Assembly (NCBI RefSeq): GCF_050003625.1
Contig: NC_134398.1
Span: 107,292,026 to 107,356,025, forward strand
DNA length: 64,000 nt
Direction of reading: 5' to 3'
Source of the DNA: Haematobia irritans
Lineage: Eukaryota > Arthropoda > Insecta > Diptera > Muscidae
Part shown: positions 10,536-19,571 of the stretch, in pieces
Numbering within the stretch: the first letter of the stretch is position 1
Layout: every line of letters starts with the position of its first letter
Notes under the pieces: generated by a model
What the model saw: only the letters and a program-made list of their open reading frames with translations
Database searches by the model: none
Told to the model about the DNA's origin: nothing
Position numbers and translations under genes: made by a program

Positions 10536-11765
10536 ATGCAGAGAAATTCAAAGACATCCACTGGGTTGCCAACTTCAGGGCCCAGTGGACGAGTATCGAC
10601 TGGAGTTATAGATTTGGGCAATGACCAAGAGTTAGGCCCAATTAGTCGACCTGTAGACGGGTCGACAGGTGGCGACAATTTGACAAGTCGGACCTTTTCC
10701 AAGGTAACGGCATCAAAAGGAGGTAATCCCTCACGAAAGAGATTCAAAGAACGCAGAAATGCTTTGTTTATCCTAAAGAAATTAGGATCAGTCGACCCAA
10801 GCACGTTGTCGGCTAAACAAAGCGATTCCTTAAAATGGGCTCAAGGAATTCTTGAGGCTGGAAAAAGGGAACGATCACCGGATGAGCTGCCATCCTCCAA
10901 AAGGGATCAACGATCGTTTGCCTCAGTTGCTAAAGACAGCCTTGTGATGGCTATCATTAATAAAGGAGCATTGGACGGTATGGTTCCAAAGCAAAAATGG
11001 GGGGAAATTGAGAATGCTTTGTCTGGCGTCTACTCACAGGTGCTGGAAAAGTTTCCCGGCCCAGATCCTCGACACCAAGAGGCTGGTTGGTATCAAGGAC
11101 GATTTAAGCTAGTCGCATTTGAGGACCAGAGGTCTATAGAATGTTTTAAAGCTGCTCTGATACTAATTGGTGAAGTTTGGGAAGGAGCTGCTCTAGAGTT
11201 AGTCGAGAAGAAAGACATACCGGCTAGACCAAGAGCACATGCGTGGATACCTGCAAACCCTCCTGACCCTGAATCTATTTTAAATAGACTGAAACAATGC
11301 AATCCAGATCTTCCAACAGGTGATTGGAAGGTTGGCCGTTTGGATGAAGTGGATGGGCCAAGACGGCATGCAGTGTTTATATTGAACACTCAGTCTTTGC
11401 CACATCTAGCAAAGTCCCAGGGCCGTGTATGTTATGGCTTTCATTATATCCAAATGAAGGTGTATAAAAACGATCAGCTAAAGGATTCAGAAATGGACAA
11501 GCCTCTGTCTGAATCAGAAGTAAGCGGATCCTCTTGCGAAGTCGAGGGGGATACCAAGACATTTGAAGACATGGATAGATACCGTATGCGTGAGGAGGCT
11601 TCTACTGCCTCAGAACTCACCAAAGTTGAACCTATGGTTATTGCGAGAGTCACCGATATCTCTGAAGAGGACATTCTTGATGACTCGATTGAAGCGGCTG
11701 ATGTGACGGTTGTTGAAAATCTCGATGGTCCTACGGATCCTCCAGATAAATCTTCATCATTGTAA
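10536..11765 (+). CDS. LOA-like LINE ORF1 protein
   Basis: This 409-residue protein starts at an ATG in a strong eukaryotic context (CCACC before ATG). The N-terminal 100 residues are basic and Ser/Gly-rich, with a KRFKERRNALFILKKL helix. A folded middle region (about 120-310) contains WYQGRFKLVAFEDQRSIECF and DWKVGRLDEVDGPRRHAVFI. This matches the style of the insect LINE ORF1 domain known as DUF4780, an assignment I make from memory of the family. There is no CCHC knuckle. The C-terminus is strongly acidic (EEDILDDSIEAADVTVVE). By analogy it binds LINE RNA and forms the particle with ORF2. It overlaps the ORF2 start in a different frame. Confidence 0.85.
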   Translation: MQRNSKTSTGLPTSGPSGRVSTGVIDLGNDQELGPISRPVDGSTGGDNLTSRTFSKVTASKGGNPSRKRFKERRNALFILKKLGSVDPSTLSAKQSDSLKWAQGILEAGKRERSPDELPSSKRDQRSFASVAKDSLVMAIINKGALDGMVPKQKWGEIENALSGVYSQVLEKFPGPDPRHQEAGWYQGRFKLVAFEDQRSIECFKAALILIGEVWEGAALELVEKKDIPARPRAHAWIPANPPDPESILNRLKQCNPDLPTGDWKVGRLDEVDGPRRHAVFILNTQSLPHLAKSQGRVCYGFHYIQMKVYKNDQLKDSEMDKPLSESEVSGSSCEVEGDTKTFEDMDRYRMREEASTASELTKVEPMVIARVTDISEEDILDDSIEAADVTVVENLDGPTDPPDKSSSL

Positions 11766-14700
11766 GGCTGCATGTGCTGCCTTAAAAGTTCTCCTGATGA
11801 AAGGGGACATAGATATAGTTCTTATTCAAGAACCATATGTTTATAAAAACAAAATATGTGAATTAAGTACTCCGGGGTTCAAACTATTGCAGTATAGTGG
11901 TAATGATGTAAATCGAGCCTGTATAATTGCTAAAAACGAGCTCAACTTGTTTCTGCTTCCTTCAATGTGCAATACAGACACTGTCGTTGCCAGTTTAGAA
12001 ATAGCCAAATGCAAATATTGGGTATCTTCGGTCTACATGGGACATGACAGGGAGATGCCTCCATATGCCGTTAAGACCTTAGTGGAGGAGTCACGGAAAA
12101 CAAAGACGAAACTCATTATGGGATGCGATGCGAATGCACATCATAGTATATGGGGAAGTAGTGATACTAATGCAAGGGGAGAGTCGCTAATAGAGTTTAT
12201 TTTGCGTACTAATCTGGTAGTTTGCAACAAGGGAGATGTCCCAACCTTTGTCACTAAAAACAGGCAAGAGGTTTTGGACATCACCTTGGCCTCGCAAGAA
12301 CTGAATGAAATGATATCTGAGTGGCAGGTTTTAAGTGAACACAGCTTCTCAGATCATCGCTACATCAGTTTCAAATTTGATGTTCATATCACCAAGATCA
12401 TATTTCCGCCAAATGTTAGGAAAGCTGACTGGAATAGGTATAGGGAATCGTTCAATATGATGATACCGGAAATAACAGAGACAAATATGAGAAATGTGCA
12501 AGATATCGAATACGCAGTGGAGCGGATTACTAAGGCCTTCAACATCTCACTGAAAGCTGCATGCCCTAGAGGAAAGCCAAGGGGGAAACATCGACCACCA
12601 TGGTGGTCTACGGAATTAAGTAATATGAGGAAATCCTGCAGGAAGCTCTTTATCAAGGCAAAGTTCACCAGAGCTTCTGAGGACTGGGACGCTTACAAGA
12701 AGATTCTGAGAGGATACAAGCGAGAACTGAGAAAGGCTCAGCATAACTCTTGGAATGATTACTGCAGCAGTATTGAGAATACGTCCGAGGCTTCCAGACT
12801 ACGGAAGGTTCTAGCATCCACCAACTCCGCTCCAGGTTTCATTAAAACATCGGAGGGCAATTGGACAACGTCCAGTGAGGAGACGCTGGAGGTACTATTG
12901 GACACACATTTTCCTGGAAATCAGACGGTTGAACCATGTACTAGCGGTGCCACAGTTGCTCAGCGGTCGTTTCCTGTCGAGGAAATTGTATCGGAAACTA
13001 GAATAAGATGGGCGCTAAATAGCTTTGGACCATTCAAATCCCCTGGACCTGATGGAATTACTCCGGCGGAGTTACAAGCTGTAACTGACAAAATTATCCC
13101 CTGGTTGTCGGTGATATATAAAGGATGTATCAACTTATCATATATCCCAGGAAAGTGGAGGGAAACAAAAGTCGTCTTCATACCTAAAGCGGGAAAAGCC
13201 TCTCACTCGAGGGCGAAGGATTTCCGACCAATCAGCTTATCCTCATTCCTACTTAAGACTCTGGAGAGGATGATAGATATTTATCTTAGAACTAGCATCG
13301 ATTCAAGTTTGTTCTCGAAACGACAGCATGCATACTCGAAGGGCAGGTCTACTGAGACCGCACTACATGAACTAGTCAGCTTTATTGAAAGCTCACTATC
13401 TGTCAAAGAATACACAATCGTGGCGTTTCTAGACATCGAAGGGGCGTTCAATAATGTCCATCCGAGCTCGATATTAAATGGACTGACAACTCTGAATGTT
13501 GATCCATGTATACTCAGGCTGTTAGACGAACTGCTAATGAAGAGACGTATTTCAGCCACACTAGGACAAGCAAACATACAAAAGTATGTGAACAGAGGCA
13601 CTCCCCAAGGAGGAGTTCTATCACCTCTTCTTTGGAATGTTGCTATAAATAGCCTTCTGGTTACTCTAGAAAAAGAAAGGATAAAAGTGGTGGCATACGC
13701 AGATGATGTAGCTCTGGCAGTCAGGGGAAAATTCCCATCCACAATCAGAGATATTATTCAGAGGGCCCTCCGGATGACTGAAAAATGGGCGAAAGACAAT
13801 GGTCTTGGGGTAAATCCCGCAAAGACAGAATTAGTCATGTACTGCAAAGATCGCAAAACTCCCACGGTTAGGCCTATTTCCTTAGGGGGTATTGAAATTC
13901 CCTTTGGTGATTGTGCAAAATACCTTGGCGTTATTTTGGACAGGAAGCTGAACTTTAAGCTTAATATTGAAGAAAGGGCGAGGAAGGCAACTGTAGCTTT
14001 GTACTCGTGCAAAAAGGCAATAGGAAAAAAGTGGGGACTAAAATCAAAAATTGTGCATTGGCTATACACGGCAGTGGTTAGACCTATAATGCTATATGGT
14101 GTTCTAGTCTGGTGGCCGGCACTTCAGAAACCGACTGGTTTAGATAAAGTTCAGCGTATGGCGTGTTTGTGTATTTCAGGCGCATTCAGCAAGACAGGAA
14201 CAAATTCCCTTAATGTCATGCTGCATCTATTGCCTTTAGACATTTTGGCCAAACAGTCAGCTGCAACAACGGCTGTGCGGTTGCGCGAACTATCGCTGTG
14301 GTCGGAAAAAGGTTACGGTCACAGTTCTCTCCTCAAAACAATGTCAGATGTGCCTAACGTAGTGGATTACACTTTGGCGAGTCCACTTTTCGACAAAAAG
14401 TTTGCGACTCTAATCCCCAACAGTGAGGCGTGGTGCACACAGACCCCGGGGAATAAAGAATATATAGATTTCTACACTGATGGCTCCAAATTGGATGGAC
14501 AAGTGGGTTTCGGAGTATATTCTAATGATTTGGAACTTCAAATAGCGAAAAGATTACCTAATCACTGTAGTGTTTTTCAGGCTGAAATATTAGCAATAAG
14601 AGAGGTGGCGAATTGGCTGAGAAGTAATGTTCCAACAAATATTGGCATTAATATATACTCAGACAGTCAACCTGCAATAAAATCCTTGGACTCTGTGTTC

Positions 14701-15315
14701 CTCAACTCGAAAACGGCCATCGATTGCCGCAAATCTCTCAATGAGATGGCTGAGCAGTACAATATTCACCTAATATGGGTGCCTGGCCATAGGAACATAC
14801 CGGGGAACTGCGAAGCCGATGAGTTGGCAAGGCTAGGGACTACCTTACATATTCCAGGGGAACTAGAATTTGTTGGTATGCCCCTAGCTACCTGCAAGCT
14901 CATGCTGCGTGAGAAGGCTGTTATGATGGCAAATGTTCGATGGGAGAATTGCAAGGGTTGTAACGACACCAAGCAAATATGGCCCCATTTCAACTTAAAC
15001 CGCACACTAGATATGCTAATGTTCTCGAGACGTCAGATATCACTCCTGATATCTGCTATAACGGGTCGCTGCCTGATAGGAGATTTTGCAAAAACTATTG
15101 GCGCGAAGTATAATGACTATTGTATGAGCTGTCATGATGCGGAGGAAAAAGAATCAATTAAACACCTCTTGTGTGAGTGTCCTGCATTTTGTGTAAAGCG
15201 CAAGCAACTTTTAGGAGCATATAGCTTCAGATTACTGGCGGATCTGGAAAACGTTAACTTAAGCAGTCTGCTAATGTTTTTGGAACAATCTGGTTGGTTC
15301 AACAAAGAAAAATAA
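11722..15315 (+). CDS. LOA-like LINE ORF2: endonuclease, reverse transcriptase, RNase H
   Basis: This intact ORF of 1197 residues runs from the ATG at 11722, chosen over an upstream in-frame TTG because the endonuclease begins right after it (MVLRILQINLHHCK). Domains: endonuclease at about 1-220 (VLIQEPYV, GCDANAHHSIWGS, SDHRYISF); RT at about 430-760 (SPGPDGITPAEL, FLDIEGAFNNV, TPQGGVLSPLLWN near 626, YADDVALAV near 659); RNase H at about 912-1040 (FYTDGSKLDG, QAEILAIREV, YSDSQPAIK, GNCEADELAR); and a C-terminal CX2C...HX4C cluster at about 1133-1152. The protein would nick the target, prime on it and copy the RNA. The start lies inside ORF1, so translation needs reinitiation or a shift. Confidence 0.94.
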   Translation, partial: SMVLRILQINLHHCKAACAALKVLLMKGDIDIVLIQEPYVYKNKICELSTPGFKLLQYSGNDVNRACIIAKNELNLFLLPSMCNTDTVVASLEIAKCKYWVSSVYMGHDREMPPYAVKTLVEESRKTKTKLIMGCDANAHHSIWGSSDTNARGESLIEFILRTNLVVCNKGDVPTFVTKNRQEVLDITLASQELNEMISEWQVLSEHSFSDHRYISFKFDVHITKIIFPPNVRKADWNRYRESFNMMIPEITETNMRNVQDIEYAVERITKAFNISLKAACPRGKPRGKHRPPWWSTELSNMRKSCRKLFIKAKFTRASEDWDAYKKILRGYKRELRKAQHNSWNDYCSSIENTSEASRLRKVLASTNSAPGFIKTSEGNWTTSSEETLEVLLDTHFPGNQTVEPCTSGATVAQRSFPVEEIVSETRIRWALNSFGPFKSPGPDGITPAELQAVTDKIIPWLSVIYKGCINLSYIPGKWRETKVVFIPKAGKASHSRAKDFRPISLSSFLLKTLERMIDIYLRTSIDSSLFSKRQHAYSKGRSTETALHELVSFIESSLSVKEYTIVAFLDIEGAFNNVHPSSILNGLTTLNVDPCILRLLDELLMKRRISATLGQANIQKYVNRGTPQGGVLSPLLWNVAINSLLVTLEKERIKVVAYADDVALAVRGKFPSTIRDIIQRALRMTEKWAKDNGLGVNPAKTELVMYCKDRKTPTVRPISLGGIEIPFGDCAKYLGVILDRKLNFKLNIEERARKATVALYSCKKAIGKKWGLKSKIVHWLYTAVVRPIMLYGVLVWWPALQKPTGLDKVQRMACLCISGAFSKTGTNSLNVMLHLLPLDILAKQSAATTAVRLRELSLWSEKGYGHSSLLKTMSDVPNVVDYTLASPLFDKKFATLIPNSEAWCTQTPGNKEYIDFYTDGSKLDGQVGFGVYSNDLELQIAKRLPNHCSVFQAEILAIREVANWLRSNVPTNIGINIYSDSQPAIKSLDSVFLNSKTAIDCRKSLNEMAEQYNIHLIWVPGHRNIPGNCEADELARLGTTLHIPGELEFVGMPLATCKLMLREKAVMMANVRWENCKGCNDTKQIWPHFNLNRTLDMLMFSRRQISLLISAITGRCLIGDFAKTIGAKYNDYCMSCHDAEEKESIKHLLCECPAFCVKRKQLLGAYSFRLLADLENVNLSSLLMFLEQSGWFNKEK

Positions 15316-15451
15316 TCAAGAAGGTTCAGCGGTTAAAACTAGAAGTGCCCATATGTAATAGGTACTTTTAGTTAATGTGGTATCACAATGGACTGAATAG
15401 TCAAAGTGAGCCTGAATCTTAATCGGGCTGCCACTTTAACCTAACCTAACC
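15316..15451 (+). other. LOA 3' UTR and CCTAA tail
   Basis: This short 3' UTR's last 75 bases (15377-15451) begin GTGGTATCACAATGG and include the small stem GACT-GAAT-AGTC, then GGGCTGCCACTTTAA and CCTAA repeats. The same block ends every LOA copy here that retains its 3' end, and the SINE at 29612-29963 too, so it is probably the site recognised by the ORF2 protein. Confidence 0.8.
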
Positions 15452-17236
15452 TAACCCCTCAATATAAGGCCTAAACTTCTTGACGCTTAATACAGCCGCA
15501 TAGCATTCAAGCTCCGTCACGCTGTAATTTCGTTGAGCCTTGTTCAGCTTTGCGGACATATAAGCTATAGGGTGTTCGTGCCCGTCTTCATCCAGTTGGA
15601 AAAGAACACCCCCAACTCCTAAAGTTGAGGCGTCACATTGGACATAAAACCGTTTTCCAAAATCTGGATTGACTAGCACCGGAGCAGATGTAAGACTACC
15701 CTTCAACTGATCAAAAGAAATCATAGCCTCGTCAGAGAGCGCAAAGTTTCGGATACGTTCCTTGACTAAGCATTCGTGGAGTGGTGCCGCTATAGAAGCA
15801 TAATTCTGAATAAAGCGTCGGTACCACCCACACATACCAAGAAAACGCCTTAATTGCTTAGGGGTTTTCTGTTCTGGAAAATCACTGATAGCAGCCACCT
15901 TCTCTTTGTCCGTCCGTATACATCCATCTCCTACCACAAAGCCTAAATATCGAACCTCCCTCTGACAGAATTTACTCTTCTCGAGGTTTATGGTGAGTCC
16001 TGCCCTTTTCAAATGACCCGCAACCTCTGCTAGTAGACTCAAATGGGAGCTAAAATCGGCAGACACCACTAGAAGGTCGTCCAAATAGACGAAAACTTTG
16101 TCGCGTATCACCGCAGGGATAACCTTATCCATAAGTCTACACATTCTCTGGGCGGCATTACACAATCCAAATGGCATTACCGTAAATTGGTATAATGGCC
16201 GCCCAGGGACTGTGAATGCGGTTTTCTCTCTTGACTTCGCCTCTAGTGGTATCTGCCAAAAAGCGTCCTTTAAATCTATAGCAGATATATAGGTCGTCTC
16301 CTGGAGTCTGCTAAGAATCCCCTCTATGTGAGGAAGGGGGTATGCGTCCTTAACTGTTCTTGCATTTACCTTTCTCGCATCTAAACATAACCTATTTTTA
16401 GTTTCCTTCCTCACAAGAGTGACTGGCGAACTCCAGCTACTATTGCTGGGTTCAATGACACCTAACCTAATCATGCGGTCCAATTCATCAAATAGGAGCC
16501 TTTGTATGGCCGGCGACACTGGGTAGTGCCTCTGTTTCACGGGGATATCCTCATTCGTGACCTCTATTATGTGTTCCTCTAACAAAGTTCGTCCTAACCC
16601 CAAAACAGCGAATGATGGAAATAGCGCCTTTACCGATTCAAGCTGTTCCCTTTGCTCCTCTCCAAGTGTATGCTGATTGGTATCGACGTTCTGAGTCACT
16701 ACCTCATAAATCTTAGTTTCCCGGAACCCTAGGTCCCCCACCACTGAAAGCCCGAACTTCCTCCAGAATTCAACACCAAAATAGAACTCTTGCTCTAATC
16801 CTGGGACAATCAAGAAGTCTATATCTTTGGTCTGATTTCTCCACAGAACCGGCAAGGTTACTATCCCATACACTGGCGTGGTCCCCCCGTTTGCTGTCCT
16901 CACACTTTGCTGCCTAAGTGTTACAATACTCCCCTTAAAATCCTTAAGAAATTCTAGTGCATTTTTCCCGATGCAACATGCACTCGCGCCAGAATCCAGT
17001 AATGCAGTGACTCTTTTGCCCCCAACATCTGTCCTTGCAAAAAATCTATTGTCTTCATTCATTGTTATTATCGTCTCTATACATAGCTTTTTCCCCTTCT
17101 TAATTTTCAAAAACTTTTCTCTTAACTTTCCAATTTTCTTATAATTTTTACTATTTTTCTTAATTTCCTCTCCAAATATTCTTGCCCGTGCAGCCTGATA
17201 ATCTAATTTCCTCTGATGCAACGTCTTAAAATTCAT
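15446..17236 (-). CDS. pol: gypsy pol, N-terminal part (protease, RT), cut by LOA insertion; right unit
   Basis: This is the right-unit counterpart of 2517-4307, at an offset of 12929. It has protease DSGAS, RT YLDDLLVV and the RNase H start, ending at the same base where the LOA LINE enters. Together with 8951-10407 it makes one split pol gene. Residue changes against the left copy include DLGFRE for DVGFRE, EPSNSS for EPNNSS and AKSREK for AKTREK. No stop lies within the retained part. Confidence 0.9.
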   Translation of the reverse strand: MNFKTLHQRKLDYQAARARIFGEEIKKNSKNYKKIGKLREKFLKIKKGKKLCIETIITMNEDNRFFARTDVGGKRVTALLDSGASACCIGKNALEFLKDFKGSIVTLRQQSVRTANGGTTPVYGIVTLPVLWRNQTKDIDFLIVPGLEQEFYFGVEFWRKFGLSVVGDLGFRETKIYEVVTQNVDTNQHTLGEEQREQLESVKALFPSFAVLGLGRTLLEEHIIEVTNEDIPVKQRHYPVSPAIQRLLFDELDRMIRLGVIEPSNSSWSSPVTLVRKETKNRLCLDARKVNARTVKDAYPLPHIEGILSRLQETTYISAIDLKDAFWQIPLEAKSREKTAFTVPGRPLYQFTVMPFGLCNAAQRMCRLMDKVIPAVIRDKVFVYLDDLLVVSADFSSHLSLLAEVAGHLKRAGLTINLEKSKFCQREVRYLGFVVGDGCIRTDKEKVAAISDFPEQKTPKQLRRFLGMCGWYRRFIQNYASIAAPLHECLVKERIRNFALSDEAMISFDQLKGSLTSAPVLVNPDFGKRFYVQCDASTLGVGGVLFQLDEDGHEHPIAYMSAKLNKAQRNYSVTELECYAAVLSVKKFRPYIEGLG

Positions 17237-17304
17237 TGATGGTTTCTTGGAGGTACAAAAGTCACCATCATTTACAACATTTCTGTAATCACGTCTTAAT
17301 AAAA

Positions 17305-19035
17305 CTACTCCGGATTTTTCATCTCCCGGCAGAAACTCCCGGTCATCTCTGCCACTTCCAATTTTTTTGGATCAAATGTGCAAAAAGAGTCATCTTTCCC
17401 ACACGCAAAACATTTCATCTCATGGAAAGTAGACCTACAGGGATTATCCATCTTCTGATCCTTACAACTTTTGCGGTAAAAATCACCTGGCATACCACAA
17501 GTGAAGCACAAGTTCAAGTGAAATGGTGAAAGACAAAATTTTTCTGCCTGTGGCACTTGAGATGTATTATTGTCATGTTCTACATCACTTCTACCATAAC
17601 GACCACTAGTGGTGATAATATTTCCCGTTGTATGAGGTATATTCGGTGACTTTTGAATACCCTTGGTATCCTTGAACCTATTTGAGAAAGCTTCTACGAG
17701 AACGTCTTTTTCCTCATCATGTGCATTACCTATTGAAATTTCATTCACATGTCTATTGCGCTGTCTATTCTCCTTCAATAACCGTTCGGCCCTTTTACAC
17801 TCAGCCCTCAAATCCGCAATTGTACCAATATTGGCCGAAAATGTCAAGCTAGCCAAATTGCTTCTCAAATTACCTCTCACAATCTTGACTAATTCGGCCT
17901 CAGGGATTTTCTTGCGTAGTCGGAAAGTAAGATTATGGACGTCCGTGTAAAATTCTTCAAACCCTTCACCGTGCTGTTGTTTACGCTCCATAATTTCTTT
18001 GATAATTTCATAATCAGAATCCGCAGACCTAAAATGTTTCAATAATTCCTCTTTCAGGACAAAATAGTCAAAATCAATATCATCAGCCCTGTCTTCTAGC
18101 AGTTGCCAGTACCATTTGGCAGCACTTCCGGAAACCAAGCAATGGAAGTTACCAAACAACTGTCCATACGATATATTATATTGTTCCCTCATCTTCTCCA
18201 CACGAAAGATGAAGCTTTCAACGGTCATGTCCCGTCCTGTACCATCAAATTTGACATGCCATCTGTCCAGGTCAACAGGTTTCCGTACGTCCAGTTCCCT
18301 ATCGCTATACGTTATATCTACTTCTCTATTTGCATGCGTAGATCTACCTTTACTAAAATTATTCTGAAAAGGCGTAGACTGAATCCGCTGGCTACCTCCA
18401 TCCTCTTCTCGAACTTCCCTCCTATTTGTCGGAACTTCATTACCTATATTCGTCGATTCAGCCGACCTCGAAACATTCGGAGGCCCGATAGCAGATGCAC
18501 TGCCAGAATTCTCTACTTCAGCCACGCGCTGACTAAGTGAGAGCATGTCACCTCTCATCTGACGAATTTCATTCATACACGAATTCATAACTTGGCTCTG
18601 CTGGCACATTATGGCCATAAGTTGTGCCAATTGAACAGGGGGATTTGAACCACCAGAAGCATTACCCATTTCTTCCGGTTCCGTGTCCAAAGGCGGAGGA
18701 CCGTCTTGACTTTGTGACATATTGGCAATCCTTGCCAATTTCTGGGAAAAACTAGGCTGACTAAGACCTAAATCCAGACCAATAGCACTCTCCACAAGAC
18801 TCCTGTATGTCCCTGAACCAACTTCAGATGTCCTGCCAAATATGCGATTAGTGCACCTATTCAAATAGTCCGTTGGAACAAAATCAACAGGCTTCTCTAT
18901 GCCGGTATCTACCTGTGTTAATATTGACCCTATAACTTGTGACTCTAATGCACGAGCCAGACCTCTAGTTATTCTCCTATCTTGTGCAATAATTCCACTA
19001 AGTGGGTTTCCTGATTGCTCTTTGGATTTGTCCAT
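17305..19035 (-). CDS. gag: gypsy gag, right unit
   Basis: This 576-residue gag starts at the ATG at 19035-19033, parallel to the left-unit gag. The gag core and the unusual cysteine tail (CFTCGMPGDFYRKSC, CFACGKDDSFC) are the same as in the left copy. The atypical knuckles are therefore family features rather than a fresh mutation in one copy. The frame is intact. Confidence 0.88.
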   Translation of the reverse strand: MDKSKEQSGNPLSGIIAQDRRITRGLARALESQVIGSILTQVDTGIEKPVDFVPTDYLNRCTNRIFGRTSEVGSGTYRSLVESAIGLDLGLSQPSFSQKLARIANMSQSQDGPPPLDTEPEEMGNASGGSNPPVQLAQLMAIMCQQSQVMNSCMNEIRQMRGDMLSLSQRVAEVENSGSASAIGPPNVSRSAESTNIGNEVPTNRREVREEDGGSQRIQSTPFQNNFSKGRSTHANREVDITYSDRELDVRKPVDLDRWHVKFDGTGRDMTVESFIFRVEKMREQYNISYGQLFGNFHCLVSGSAAKWYWQLLEDRADDIDFDYFVLKEELLKHFRSADSDYEIIKEIMERKQQHGEGFEEFYTDVHNLTFRLRKKIPEAELVKIVRGNLRSNLASLTFSANIGTIADLRAECKRAERLLKENRQRNRHVNEISIGNAHDEEKDVLVEAFSNRFKDTKGIQKSPNIPHTTGNIITTSGRYGRSDVEHDNNTSQVPQAEKFCLSPFHLNLCFTCGMPGDFYRKSCKDQKMDNPCRSTFHEMKCFACGKDDSFCTFDPKKLEVAEMTGSFCREMKNPE

Positions 19036-19571
19036 ACACAATCTTACCAACAACTTTAACTTTTATATTATCAAAAAAAAAAAAGAAAAACAAATAAAAA
19101 TTTTAAATAAATATTTTTTTTTTTGTTTTTTGTTTTTTTTTTTTAAATGAAAGATATCAATATATATAATAAACTGTCGATACTTATAGGGGCTGCAAAT
19201 GATTATGTGATGTGTGTGAAAAAAAAACCAATAAACAAAAATAAACTAAAATGTATTGATTCATTTAGGAATCAATACAAGGATGACCACAATTCCCAGA
19301 ACATATACACTCAATTTATGGCATCACCCAGCCTGTAGACTTTCCACACCCCTAGGGAACGCTATAAATACCCCCAATTACAACAAACAGAAACTCAGGA
19401 TAATTAGGCGTTGATACCATACTATATATCCGTATCTCTCATATCCACAAGTTGACTAAAACTCACACAAGAAACTCCCTAGGAGTTTCATATGGCATTT
19501 CAGTCTCGACTGCTAATTTAAACAAATAAAAATTCACTTTACACAAGGTATCCTGATCGTTGGGCGCCATA
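19036..19571 (-). other. gypsy 5' leader, right unit
   Basis: This leader has the primer binding site at 19558-19569 (minus strand TGGCGCCCAACG), the same tRNA-Lys-type match as the left unit. Homopolymer runs around 19070-19145 differ in length from the left unit. I see no ORF of substance. Confidence 0.72.

Larger units (their letters stand above)
10408..15451 (+). mobile_element. LOA-like LINE, copy B, full length
   Basis: This is a complete non-LTR retrotransposon of about 5.04 kb. It has a 128-bp 5' UTR, ORF1 (10536-11765), ORF2 (11722-15315) overlapping by 44 bases, a ~136-bp 3' UTR and a tail of CCTAA units. Eleven-base target duplications flank it. ORF2 joins an apurinic-type endonuclease, an RT and RNase H, a layout found in the LOA and I groups. 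The LOA assignment is by sequence style and is an inference. Both ORFs are uninterrupted, so this copy could be competent. It is the reference for all other LOA fragments in the window. Confidence 0.92.

Noticed and set aside
15432..15455. Short CCTAA arrays as interstitial telomere repeats
   Set aside because: They occur only at LINE/SINE 3' ends, are three to five units long, and are absent at the empty target sites, so they are element tails.
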